A stretch of DNA of 64,000 bases from Nocardia speluncae NBRC 108251. GTDB taxonomy: Bacteria > Actinomycetota > Actinomycetes > Mycobacteriales > Mycobacteriaceae. The position numbers and the translations under genes were made by a program. The stretch covers positions 1 to 64,000 of the forward strand of contig NZ_BDBZ01000019.1 in the NCBI RefSeq assembly GCF_001613245.1. Reading direction: 5' to 3'. Positions 19,955-28,122 of this stretch are shown here, in pieces. Each line of letters starts with the position of its first letter. The stretch's first letter is position 1. The notes under the pieces were generated by a model, which ran no database searches, had not been told where the DNA came from, and was given only the letters and a program-made list of their open reading frames with translations.

Positions 19955-21160
19955 ATGCGTATAGGTGGTCGGCGCAGGCCGGTCGGTTGGGTTTTCGGAC
20001 CGATGGTCCTGGTCGCCTTACTGGCGATGGTGTTGACCGGGTGTTCCTCGTCGGAGGCGGCGGAGGGCACTGTAGCCATCGACCGCAACCCCATCAACGA
20101 ACTCATCAAGCCCAAATTGGTCGCCCCCGTCAAGGACGGCGATATCGGCGTCTCGCCTGCGAGCCCGATGAAGTTCGAGATCAGCGATGGCCTGTTCACC
20201 GATGTGGCTCTGCTCAATCCGGAGAACCAGCCGGTGGCCGGGCAGCTGTCCGAGGACGGGCGCAGCTGGTCGACCACCGAACCCCTGGGCTACAGCAAGA
20301 CCTATCAGCTGCAGGCCCGGTCCATCGGTCTCGGCGGCGCATCCACCGCGGGCATGAGCTTCACCACCACGGCGCCCGGCAATGTCACCAAGCCGTACCT
20401 CAACCCCGGTGAGGGCGCGGTCGTCGGGATCGGCCAGCCCGTGGCGATCCAGTTCGACGAGAACATCCCCGACCGCCTGGCCGCGCAGAAAGCCATCACC
20501 ATCAAGACCGAACCGCAGGTGGAGGGCGCCTTCTACTGGGTGAACAATCGCGAGGTCCGGTGGCGGCCCGAGCATTACTGGACACCCGGCACCCGGGTGA
20601 ACATCGATGTGAACGTCTACGGCAAGGATCTCGGCAACGGCTTGTACGGCCAGAACGATATCCACTCACATTTCGTGGTGGGTGACGCGGTGGTGTTCAC
20701 CGCCGACGACAACACGAAGATGGTGACGGTGGAGAAGAACGGCCAGGTCATCCGCACCATGCCGACATCCATGGGCAAGAGCGACACTCCTACCGACAAC
20801 GGCATCTACATCATCGCCGACAAGCATGCGCAAATGGTGATGGACTCTTCCACCTACGGGGTCGCGGTGAACTCCGCCGACGGTTACCGCACCGATGTGG
20901 ACTGGGCCACCCGAATGTCCTACAGCGGGATCTTCTTCCATTCGGCGCCGTGGTCGCTCGGCGCTCAGGGCAATACGAACACCAGCCACGGCTGTCTGAA
21001 CCTGAGCCCGGCCGACGCCCAGTGGGTGTTCGACACCGCCAAACGCGGCGATCTCGCGATCGTGAAGAACACGGTGGGCGGCACCCTGTCCGGGGTGGAC
21101 GGTCTGGGTGACTGGAATATCCCGTGGCCGGAATGGAAAGCCGGCAACGCCGAGATGTAA
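19955..21160 (+). CDS. ldtB: L,D-transpeptidase lipoprotein, LdtMt2 type
   Basis: Cell-wall enzyme that makes 3-3 cross-links in peptidoglycan using tetrapeptide stems, and is inhibited by carbapenems. 401 residues: basic signal peptide MRIGGRRRPVGW, hydrophobic core and lipobox LTGC (Cys30), so it is anchored outside the membrane. Two Ig-like domains follow (about 50-250), then the YkuD catalytic domain. The active-site motif SHGCLNLS places the nucleophile at C347 with H345; an upstream FFHSAPWS supplies the second His. Length and domain order match Rv2518c (LdtMt2, 408 residues). Single gene, facing the convergent ABC exporter operon. Confidence 0.92.
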   Translation: MRIGGRRRPVGWVFGPMVLVALLAMVLTGCSSSEAAEGTVAIDRNPINELIKPKLVAPVKDGDIGVSPASPMKFEISDGLFTDVALLNPENQPVAGQLSEDGRSWSTTEPLGYSKTYQLQARSIGLGGASTAGMSFTTTAPGNVTKPYLNPGEGAVVGIGQPVAIQFDENIPDRLAAQKAITIKTEPQVEGAFYWVNNREVRWRPEHYWTPGTRVNIDVNVYGKDLGNGLYGQNDIHSHFVVGDAVVFTADDNTKMVTVEKNGQVIRTMPTSMGKSDTPTDNGIYIIADKHAQMVMDSSTYGVAVNSADGYRTDVDWATRMSYSGIFFHSAPWSLGAQGNTNTSHGCLNLSPADAQWVFDTAKRGDLAIVKNTVGGTLSGVDGLGDWNIPWPEWKAGNAEM

Positions 21161-21289
21161 GAACTCCAGCGAATCGGGACCAGCGGCGGCAACGAAAGAC
21201 CGGCATTCCGGCAAGCCGCCGCCGTTGCCCGGATCGCATGAATACCGCAGCGTCGAGGCGCCGGCCCCCGGGCCGGCGCCTCGCGGGTT

Positions 21290-22270
21290 TCAGCGGGCAG
21301 TTTCGTACAACCGTCGCACGATGTCCTCGATATCGGGTTCTTCGATGGACAGGTCGCGGACCTCGGCGCGTGCCGATACTTCGGCCAGTAGCTGGGCGGC
21401 GGTGGTGGCGTCGGGGTCGAAGGCGAGTCGCTGCCGCATCCCGTCGGCTTCGTATCCGAGTAGCTGCACCCCGGGCAGATCGCGCAGCGGCGGCGCCGGC
21501 ATCGTGAGGTCTACGGCCAGTACCCGCTGTGCACCCATCATCGCGCCCAGGCCGGGTAGTGACCCGTCGTAGGCGAGCCGGCCGTGGTCCACCACCAGCA
21601 CACGATCGCAGAGCCGCTCGATATCCCCCATATCGTGGGTGGTGAGCAACAGTGTGGTGCCCCGTTCCAGCCGTTCGGCCCGCAGGAATTCGCGCAACCG
21701 CTGCTTGGACAGGACATCCAGGCCGATGGTCGGCTCGTCGAGAACGATCAGCTCCGGGGAATGCAGCAGTGCCGCCGCGACCTCGGCGCGCATCCGCTGC
21801 CCCAGCGACAACTGCCGGACGGGGGTATCGAGGGTATCGCCCATTTCCAGTTGGTCGACCAAATCCGCGGTGCGGGCCCGGCCGGCCGCAGGATCCAGGC
21901 GGTGGATGGCGGCCAGGATCATGAACGATTCGCGTAGCGGCAGGTCCCACCACAGCTGGGAGCGTTGCCCGAACACCACACCGATCCGGCCGGCCAGTTC
22001 CCGGCGGCGCCGGATCGGTTCCAGCCCGCAGGTTCGCACCGTGCCGGCAGTGGGCACGAGGATGCCTGCGAGCATCTTGATGGTGGTCGATTTGCCGGCC
22101 CCGTTGGCACCGATATAACCGACCGCCGCACCCCGTTCGACCCGGAAGCTCATGATGTCCACCGCCGTGACGACCTCGCGCCTGGGTCGCCGCCATTTAC
22201 CGTCGCGCCGATACCGGACGAACTCCCGCGTGAGCTCCTCGACTTCGATGATCGAATCCGCGCCGGCCAT
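21290..22270 (-). CDS. ABC exporter ATP-binding subunit
   Basis: A 326-residue ATPase with Walker A GANGAGKST (about residue 60), a degenerate signature LSLGQRMR, Walker B LIVLDEPTIGLD and a switch His in LLTTHD. The C-terminal extension of about 100 residues is typical of ABC-2/DUF990-linked ATPases. An unusual basic insertion (RYRRDGKWRRPRREVV) lies near the N terminus before the P-loop. It is last in a three-gene minus-strand operon with two membrane subunits (15-bp gap to the first permease). Substrate unknown. Confidence 0.88.
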   Translation of the reverse strand: MAGADSIIEVEELTREFVRYRRDGKWRRPRREVVTAVDIMSFRVERGAAVGYIGANGAGKSTTIKMLAGILVPTAGTVRTCGLEPIRRRRELAGRIGVVFGQRSQLWWDLPLRESFMILAAIHRLDPAAGRARTADLVDQLEMGDTLDTPVRQLSLGQRMRAEVAAALLHSPELIVLDEPTIGLDVLSKQRLREFLRAERLERGTTLLLTTHDMGDIERLCDRVLVVDHGRLAYDGSLPGLGAMMGAQRVLAVDLTMPAPPLRDLPGVQLLGYEADGMRQRLAFDPDATTAAQLLAEVSARAEVRDLSIEEPDIEDIVRRLYETAR

Positions 22271-22285
22271 CACCGATCTCCCATC

Positions 22286-23134
22286 TCATCCACCACCGCT
22301 CTGATAGTGCCGGGTACCCATTCGCCACATCACCGCCGCCAGCAGCCACGTCCAGCCCGCCGCCAGCGGTACGCACCACGCAAGCCAGGACGGCAGCCCG
22401 GCCGGTCCCGGTAACCCCAACACGGCCAGCGTCGGGAAGTAGGCGGTGAACGCGACCGGTATCGCGACGCAGAACAGGATCCGCAGTGGAGTGGGGAACA
22501 CCGATGCCGGCTGGGTCGCCGCGAAGGATCCGCCGTAGGTGAAGCTGTTGGTCAGCTCCGCGCCGTCGATCAGGAAGAACTGGCAGCCCGCGGCCACCAC
22601 GAACAGGCCCGCGAACAGGACTGCGCCGCTGACGACGGTCAGCAGGATCAACACCACCGTGCCCGCGGACCATTCGATGTCGTTGCGCACCAACCCGGCC
22701 GCCAGGACGATCAGGGCGACACCGCCCCGCGCCAGCCGGCGCAGCGAGAAATCGCTGGTGATCAGCTGTAACAGCACCGGCTGCGGACGCAGATGATAGA
22801 TATCGAGCATCCCGAGCCGAATCAGAGCGGGCAGCTTGTCCAGATGACCGCAGACGAGCTGGGCCGAGGCGAAGGCGAGATTGCTCAGGCCGAACAGCAG
22901 GAGCGCGGCATCCATGTCCAGGCCACCCAGCACCTTTGCCTGCCGGAAGATCAGCCATACCTCGGCGAATTCCACCAGCCCGAGCAACATCGCCGCCACG
23001 ATTTCGCCGGCGAAGGACGCCCGGTACGAACGCTGCGCCCGGATCCGCGAATTCAGCACGGCCGCGTACGGCGCCCAACGGGAACCGGCAGGGCCGGGCC
23101 GCTGCGGAGCAACAGGCGGTGCGGTCTCAACCAC
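22286..23134 (-). CDS. ABC-2 type permease subunit (DUF990-like), first
   Basis: A 282-residue membrane protein with about six hydrophobic spans. I place the start at the GTG 23134 (VVETAPPVAPQ), 8 bp inside the end of the upstream permease gene. That is tight coupling, and the longer upstream frame has no hydrophobic or family-like content. Features of the DUF990/ABC-2 family include a late FFLIDGAELTNSFTYGG segment. It should form a heterodimeric channel with the product of 23127-23978 and be driven by the ATPase at 21290. Substrate unknown. Confidence 0.8.
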   Translation of the reverse strand: MVETAPPVAPQRPGPAGSRWAPYAAVLNSRIRAQRSYRASFAGEIVAAMLLGLVEFAEVWLIFRQAKVLGGLDMDAALLLFGLSNLAFASAQLVCGHLDKLPALIRLGMLDIYHLRPQPVLLQLITSDFSLRRLARGGVALIVLAAGLVRNDIEWSAGTVVLILLTVVSGAVLFAGLFVVAAGCQFFLIDGAELTNSFTYGGSFAATQPASVFPTPLRILFCVAIPVAFTAYFPTLAVLGLPGPAGLPSWLAWCVPLAAGWTWLLAAVMWRMGTRHYQSGGG

Positions 23135-23978
23135 CCTGGACCTCCATCTTCTGCCTGCCCGCTGCCAGCAGTACACGTCCCAGAGCACCCACTGCCAGCA
23201 GCCAGAAGATCTGTGTTCCGACCACCTGCACCGCGGCCCAGCCGATAACTCGTCCGGACAGCACATCCACCGGTACCTGCAGCATGGAAGGGAAGGGCGT
23301 CGCGTTGGCGAATGCCTTCAACCAGTCCGGGAAAACGTGTACCGGAACGAAGAGGCCCGCGAGGAAGGGCCCGCAGGTTTGGTAAAGGGTTCGGATGCCG
23401 CGGGTTTCCACCACCCAGAAACCGGCTGTGGTGAGGGCGAACAGGGCGAGGCAGGAAATCGCGATCCCCACCAGCAGGCTCAGGGCGCCGAGTAGATAGG
23501 ACGCCGGTGTGCCGGGCAGCATCAGGCCGAAGGTGAGCGAACCGATGAACAGGCTCGGCACCAGGCGCGGAATTAGGGCGCAGAGGCCTCGTCCGAGATC
23601 GGTGGCGAGATTGCTCAGCTGGATATCGACGGGCCGCAGGAAATCGACGACGATATCCCCGGAGCGGATCCGCTCGCCGAGTTCGTGATCGGCGGACAGG
23701 AACTGCAGGGAGCCGAGCAGTCCCTGCGAGATCCAGACGTAGGCACCGATGCTACCGGCGTCGTAGCCGGCGAACCCGCCGGTCGCGCCGACGGCGGCGA
23801 CCATCACCGAGGCGCGAACGAATCCGAATACGGAGTTGGTGAACAGTCCGGCGAACATCGCCAGCTTGTAGTGCCACTGCCGCCGGAACCCGGCCACCAG
23901 CAGACGCCAGTAGACGACCGCATATCCTGGAAAATCGCCCACGGCAGCAAACACTCTCCCCCCGCCTCGTCCGGACAC
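23127..23978 (-). CDS. ABC-2 type permease subunit (DUF990-like), second
   Basis: A 283-residue membrane protein with about six spans, the first gene of the exporter operon. Sequence features: an N-terminal amphipathic VYWRLLVAGFRRQWHYKLAM, then SGDIVVDFLRPVDIQ (a conserved cytoplasmic loop in this permease family), and FPSMLQVPVDVLSGR near the end. The ATG at 23978 gives a Gly-rich leader; a GTG a few codons later (VFAAVGD) is an alternative start. It pairs with the overlapping downstream permease and the ATPase. Confidence 0.8.
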   Translation of the reverse strand: MSGRGGGRVFAAVGDFPGYAVVYWRLLVAGFRRQWHYKLAMFAGLFTNSVFGFVRASVMVAAVGATGGFAGYDAGSIGAYVWISQGLLGSLQFLSADHELGERIRSGDIVVDFLRPVDIQLSNLATDLGRGLCALIPRLVPSLFIGSLTFGLMLPGTPASYLLGALSLLVGIAISCLALFALTTAGFWVVETRGIRTLYQTCGPFLAGLFVPVHVFPDWLKAFANATPFPSMLQVPVDVLSGRVIGWAAVQVVGTQIFWLLAVGALGRVLLAAGRQKMEVQGG

Positions 23979-24058
23979 AAGGACGAGACCTTACCGCGCA
24001 GTCCCTTTCGGGAAAAGGCAATTTCGCGATCCGGCGCGGGCGGCGGCTCGCCGGACGC

Positions 24059-26098
24059 CTAGAGCGCGGCGGCCAATCTCGTCCCCTGGTCGATGGCGCG
24101 TTTGGCGTCCAGCTCGGCGGCCAACTGTGCCCCGCCGATCACATGCACGGTGATCCCGGCGGCGGCCAGTTCGGATTCGAGGTCGCGTACCGATTCCTGG
24201 CCCGCGCAGACGATCACGTTGTCGACCGGGACGACCCGGGGCCGGACTCGCTGCGGACCGAAGCTGATATGCACCCCGTCGTCGTCGATCCGGTCGTAGT
24301 TCACCCCACCGATCTGCTGCACCCCTTTGGCTTTCAGCGCCGCCCGGTGCACCCAACCCGTCGTCTTACCCAGCCCTTTGCCGAACGGTGTGTCCTTGCG
24401 CTGCAGCAGAACCACCTCGCGCGCCGCCGGCCCCGGCAGTGCGGGACGTAATTGCCCCCGCAACTGCTCGTCGTCGGCGTCCACCCCCCATTCCTGCTTC
24501 CATTCGTCCGGTTTCAGCGTGGGATGGCCTTCCACGGTGAGATATTCGCTGACATCGAACCCGATTCCACCCGCCCCGATCACGGCTACCCGCGGCCCGA
24601 CCGGTTTCTGCTCACGGACCAGTTCCGAGTAGGACAACACCATCGGATGGTCGATTCCCGGGATATCGGGAATCCGCGGCCGTACTCCCGTCGCCAGTAC
24701 CACCTCGTCGTACCCGCCGGTGCGCAATGCGGCGGCGGTAACCCGCGTGTTCAGGTGCACCCGCACCCCGGTCACCTCCAGCCTGCGGGTGAAATAGCGA
24801 ATGGATTCGTCGAATTCCTCCTTGCCGGGGATACGGCGGGCGATATCGAACTGTCCGCCGATCCGGTCCAGCGCTTCGAACAACTCGACCCGGTGCCCGC
24901 GCTCGGCCAGGTTCACCGCGGCCGACAGGCCCGCCGGCCCGGCACCTACCACCGCGATATGTTTCGCACGCCGCGTGGGTGCCAGTATCAGTTCGGTTTC
25001 GTGACCGGCCCGCGGGTTGAGCAGGCAGGACACCGTCTTGCGCTGGAAAGCGTGATCGAGGCACGCCTGGTTACAGGCGATACAGGTATTGATCTCGTCG
25101 CCCCGGCCCGCGGCCGCCTTGTTCGCCCATTCCGGATCGGCCAGCAATGGCCGGGCCATCGAGATCAATTGGGCATCGCCGCGGGTCAGGATCTCCTCGG
25201 CGATTTCCGGCATATTGATCCGGTTCGACGCACACACCGGGATATCCACCGCCGCGGTGATCTTGGCGGTGAATTCGACGAACGCCCCCCGCGGCACGGA
25301 GGTGACGATGGTCGGCACACGCGCCTCGTGCCAGCCGATATCGGTGTTGAGCATACTGACCCCGGCAGCCTCGAGTTCCCTTGCCAATTCGACGATTTCG
25401 GTGAAACTCTGGCCGTTCTCGACAAGTTCGGCCATCGACAGCCGGAAGATGACGAGGAAATCCGGGCCGACGGCGGCACGGGTCCGGCGCACGATCTCCA
25501 CGGCCAGCCGGCGACGGTTCACCGCCGACCCACCCCAGCGATCGGTGCGGTGATTGGTCCGCGGCGCGAGGAACTGATTGATGAAATATCCTTCGCCGCC
25601 CATGATTTCGACCCCGTCGTAGCCGGCGAACCGAGCCAGTTCGGCGCAGCGCACATAATCATCGATGGTGCGCCGGACCCCGCGGTCCGAGAGTGCGCGC
25701 GGGCGGAACGGGTTGATCGGGGCCTTGATCGAGGAGGCGGAGACGCTGCCCGGTACATAGGCGTAGCGGCCCGCATGCAGGATCTGCAGTGCGATCTTCG
25801 CGCCGGCGTCGTGCACGGCGCGGGTGATGGTGCGGTGCCGGTAGGCCTCGGTACGGCTGGTCAGCTTCGCACCGAACGGCAGTAGCCATCCGGTGCGGTT
25901 CGGGGCGTAGCCGCCGGTGATGATCAGCCCGACCCCTCCGCGTGCTCGTTCGGCGAAGTAGGCGGCCAGGCGGTTCGCGTCCCATGCCCGGTCCTCCAGC
26001 CCGGTATGCATCGATCCCATGACCACCCTGTTCCGCAGTGTGGTGCCGTTCAGCTGGAGTGGGCTGAACAACTGCGGGTAACTCGTCGTCGAGTCCAT
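24059..26098 (-). CDS. fadH: FadH-like NADPH-dependent flavin/4Fe-4S oxidoreductase (2,4-dienoyl-CoA reductase family)
   Basis: A 679-residue enzyme, the usual length for bacterial 2,4-dienoyl-CoA reductase or trimethylamine-dehydrogenase-like proteins. The N-terminal 370 residues are an old-yellow-enzyme FMN barrel (start LFSPLQLNGTTLRNRVV). Four Cys for a 4Fe-4S cluster follow in CIACNQACLDH plus a later Cys in SCLLNP. Then come an FAD Rossmann motif VVGAGPAGLSAA and an NADPH motif VIGAGGIGFD. The likely role is reduction of dienoyl-CoA in beta-oxidation of unsaturated fatty acids. Single gene with its own 5' region. Confidence 0.85.
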   Translation of the reverse strand: MDSTTSYPQLFSPLQLNGTTLRNRVVMGSMHTGLEDRAWDANRLAAYFAERARGGVGLIITGGYAPNRTGWLLPFGAKLTSRTEAYRHRTITRAVHDAGAKIALQILHAGRYAYVPGSVSASSIKAPINPFRPRALSDRGVRRTIDDYVRCAELARFAGYDGVEIMGGEGYFINQFLAPRTNHRTDRWGGSAVNRRRLAVEIVRRTRAAVGPDFLVIFRLSMAELVENGQSFTEIVELARELEAAGVSMLNTDIGWHEARVPTIVTSVPRGAFVEFTAKITAAVDIPVCASNRINMPEIAEEILTRGDAQLISMARPLLADPEWANKAAAGRGDEINTCIACNQACLDHAFQRKTVSCLLNPRAGHETELILAPTRRAKHIAVVGAGPAGLSAAVNLAERGHRVELFEALDRIGGQFDIARRIPGKEEFDESIRYFTRRLEVTGVRVHLNTRVTAAALRTGGYDEVVLATGVRPRIPDIPGIDHPMVLSYSELVREQKPVGPRVAVIGAGGIGFDVSEYLTVEGHPTLKPDEWKQEWGVDADDEQLRGQLRPALPGPAAREVVLLQRKDTPFGKGLGKTTGWVHRAALKAKGVQQIGGVNYDRIDDDGVHISFGPQRVRPRVVPVDNVIVCAGQESVRDLESELAAAGITVHVIGGAQLAAELDAKRAIDQGTRLAAAL

Positions 26099-26832
26099 CG
26101 CGGGCTCTCTTTCCGATATCCGTCCGGGTCCCGGCGCGGGCCCGGGGCCTGCCGGACTTCATCACACCATTGCGTATGCGGCAATTACCACCCCGGCGGC
26201 TACCTGGGCGAAGTAGCGGCCGCTAGACCTGCCGGGGTGCCGGTTCGGCAACCCCGAATCCGGCGGTTTTCCCATTACGGAACCGTCACGAGAAGCTGAA
26301 TCCAGGGTGTACCGGCAAAAGTTTTGTGTCGTGCACCACATGACGTTTAAACGCATTTCCCCAGGTCGCGTCAATACCGGAACGCGTTCGTTTCAGGGTT
26401 CAAGATCGGACTCGATTTTTTCTCAGGTTCCGTTCACCTTCCGTTCACCTGCCGTGACCATTCTGAGATCCGGTCGGAAACGACCTGAGGTTCGACTGCT
26501 CCGCGAGATTGTGAACGCCGGGTTGGAAACAACCGGCCGGACCAGCCCGGCACAGCGCCGTAGATGAATACCGGACACGGTATGGCGACGGCCGAACCCG
26601 AACCACTTTACTCCACCGAAAGGTGGAGATCCGCCGGCGCGGCGGCCCGGGAAACCACCCGGCACCGCGGATGCGCCTTCCGGACCCGAACCGGCCTGTG
26701 TTCGGTGTCACACAACAAAACCCGACAACAGCACAGTCATGTTTTCCGGTCGCGACCCAACGTCGCCGCCGAAGATCCGTGCTGCCCGAACCGGGCCGGA
26801 TCCCGAGACCGATCAAGGAACCGAATCCGCTC
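26099..26832. promoter_or_regulatory. Long 5' region upstream of transglycosylase gene
   Basis: 734 bp without a supported gene, holding divergent promoters for the flavin reductase and the transglycosylase. The GC-rich part near the transglycosylase (26620-26800) contains fragments that recall the c-di-AMP (ydaO) riboswitch often found before actinobacterial wall-hydrolase genes: CCCGGGAAACCACCCGG at 26646-26662 and CCTTCCGGACCCGAACCGG at 26676-26694. The conserved AGCTAACC segment is not seen, so the assignment is tentative. Confidence 0.3.
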
Positions 26833-27453
26833 ATGAACAACCACCGTTTCTCCAGCCTGCGCCGTCGCACCAAACGCGAAGCAATGGGCTTCGTACTCGC
26901 CACCGCCGGTGTCGTCGCCGTCACCGCTTCCTCGGCGGTTTCCATGGCCGACAACAGCGCCCCCACCAAGATCGCCATGGTCGCCGAGCAGAAGCCGGCC
27001 GTAACCGAGGCGAAGGCCCCAGAAGCGCCGGCTCCGCACGTGGAGCCCGCCGCCGCCGTCGCACCGGCCCCCGTGCCCGCACCGGCCCCGGCACCCGCAC
27101 CAGAGCCTGCCCCGGCTCCCGCACCGGCCTACCCCAACAACCTCGACGGCTGGATCCGCGAGGCCCTCGACATCCTCAACCAGAACGGCATCCCGGCCAG
27201 CTACGACGGCATCCAGCGCAATATCCTGCGCGAATCCTCGGGCAATCCGGGCGCGATCAACCTCTGGGACTCGAACGCCATCGCGGGCATCCCCTCCAAG
27301 GGCCTGCTCCAGGTGATCGACCCCACCTTCGCCGCGTACCACGTACCCGGTACCCCGTTCGACGTCTGGAACCCGGTCTCGAACATCGTGGCGGCCTGCA
27401 ACTACGCCGCCCACAAGTACGGCTCGATGGACAACGTCAACGGCGCGTACTGA
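26833..27453 (+). CDS. Secreted transglycosylase-like peptidoglycan hydrolase
   Basis: A 206-residue secreted protein. Residues 1-40 form a signal peptide (RRRTKREAMGFVLATAGVVAVTA). Then comes a Pro/Ala-rich wall-spanning linker (repeated PAPAPAPEP, about 60-98) and a C-terminal SLT-type lysozyme-fold domain. The catalytic Glu is E134 in ILRESSGNP, followed by SKGLLQVIDPTF and a final NIVAACNYA-x-x-KYG motif of actinobacterial transglycosylases. It cleaves glycan strands during growth or resuscitation. The gene ends the transcript with a hairpin at 27461. The ATG at 26833 starts a good signal peptide; the frame upstream is not coding-like. Confidence 0.88.
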   Translation: MNNHRFSSLRRRTKREAMGFVLATAGVVAVTASSAVSMADNSAPTKIAMVAEQKPAVTEAKAPEAPAPHVEPAAAVAPAPVPAPAPAPAPEPAPAPAPAYPNNLDGWIREALDILNQNGIPASYDGIQRNILRESSGNPGAINLWDSNAIAGIPSKGLLQVIDPTFAAYHVPGTPFDVWNPVSNIVAACNYAAHKYGSMDNVNGAY

Positions 27454-27460
27454 GTTATCG

Positions 27461-27479
27461 GCGCCGCCTCCGGCGGCGC
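27461..27479 (+). terminator. Hairpin after transglycosylase gene
   Basis: 8-bp stem GCGCCGCC/GGCGGCGC with loop TCC, five bases after the stop codon, followed by GGGTTT. Probable terminator. Confidence 0.6.
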
Positions 27480-27644
27480 GGGTTTCGGCCCCCTCGGCCG
27501 AAGACTTCCAGCGCCTCGCTGAACTCGGCACCACCGTTGGTTACGCCGGGAAGGTCGCGGGGGCCGGAACTACAGCTTGGTCATAGATGTGGGCACATCG
27601 TGGACGCAACGGCGCGTACCACTGTCCGCGAGTGTGGCCAGGGG

Positions 27645-27685
27645 AACCCCACAACGGCGTGGGGGAAACCCCACAACGGCGTGGG
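27645..27685. repeat. Tandem 19-bp repeat, 22-bp period
   Basis: AACCCCACAACGGCGTGGG occurs at 27645-27663 and again at 27667-27685. Each copy can fold as CCCAC-AACGGC-GTGGG. It lies upstream of the small gene at 27750. Confidence 0.7.
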
Positions 27686-27749
27686 TGCGCGGTGTCGTGT
27701 GAGAACACGGCACCGCGCAGTGCTGTCTGTGGCCCACTTACACTTGTGT

Positions 27750-28061
27750 ATGGCCGATTACGCACATTCACCGGCCGCGGAGGCCGGTCGGGCCGCCAAG
27801 GCACGGCACCTGGCCGGATATCTGTGGGACCGGGAGATCACCGGTTCCGAACTACTCGAACTGCCCGCGCCGGTGCAGCGCAAGCTGGCCCGCTCGGCGG
27901 GAGTCAACCCGCCCAGTACCACGGAAACCTGGCGATCGGTGGCCCGCCTCCTGGACGAGAAGGCCACGTGGGCCGCCCGTAATCCCGGCCATCCGGCCGC
28001 ACAACGACCGCACCGCGACGAAAAGCTGCTATGGGTCAAACCCCCGATAACCCCCTGGTGA
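27750..28061 (+). CDS. Small basic helical protein of unknown function
   Basis: A 103-residue protein from ATG 27750 (MADYAHSPAAEAGRAAKARH). Composition is alpha-helical and basic. The region DREITGSELLELPAPVQRKLARSAGV, followed by PPSTTETWRSVARLL, looks like two helical segments that could form a small DNA- or protein-binding fold. No signal or membrane span. It is preceded by the tandem repeats at 27645, and its last codons lie within a 19-bp terminator stem. I do not recognise a family; codon usage supports coding. Confidence 0.6.
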   Translation: MADYAHSPAAEAGRAAKARHLAGYLWDREITGSELLELPAPVQRKLARSAGVNPPSTTETWRSVARLLDEKATWAARNPGHPAAQRPHRDEKLLWVKPPITPW

Positions 28062-28083
28062 GTTGGGGTTGTCGGGGGTTTGA
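28036..28083. terminator. Strong bidirectional terminator overlapping a stop codon
   Basis: Arms TCAAACCCCCGATAACCCC (28036-28054) and 28065-28083 pair over 19 bp with one G-U; loop 10 nt. The stop codon of the small gene (28059-28061) is in the loop. The symmetric arms can stop transcription from both sides of this convergent junction. Confidence 0.8.
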
Positions 28084-28122
28084 CCTGCGGTATCTCGATA
28101 GCTGCCGGCCCGGTGGGGTACC

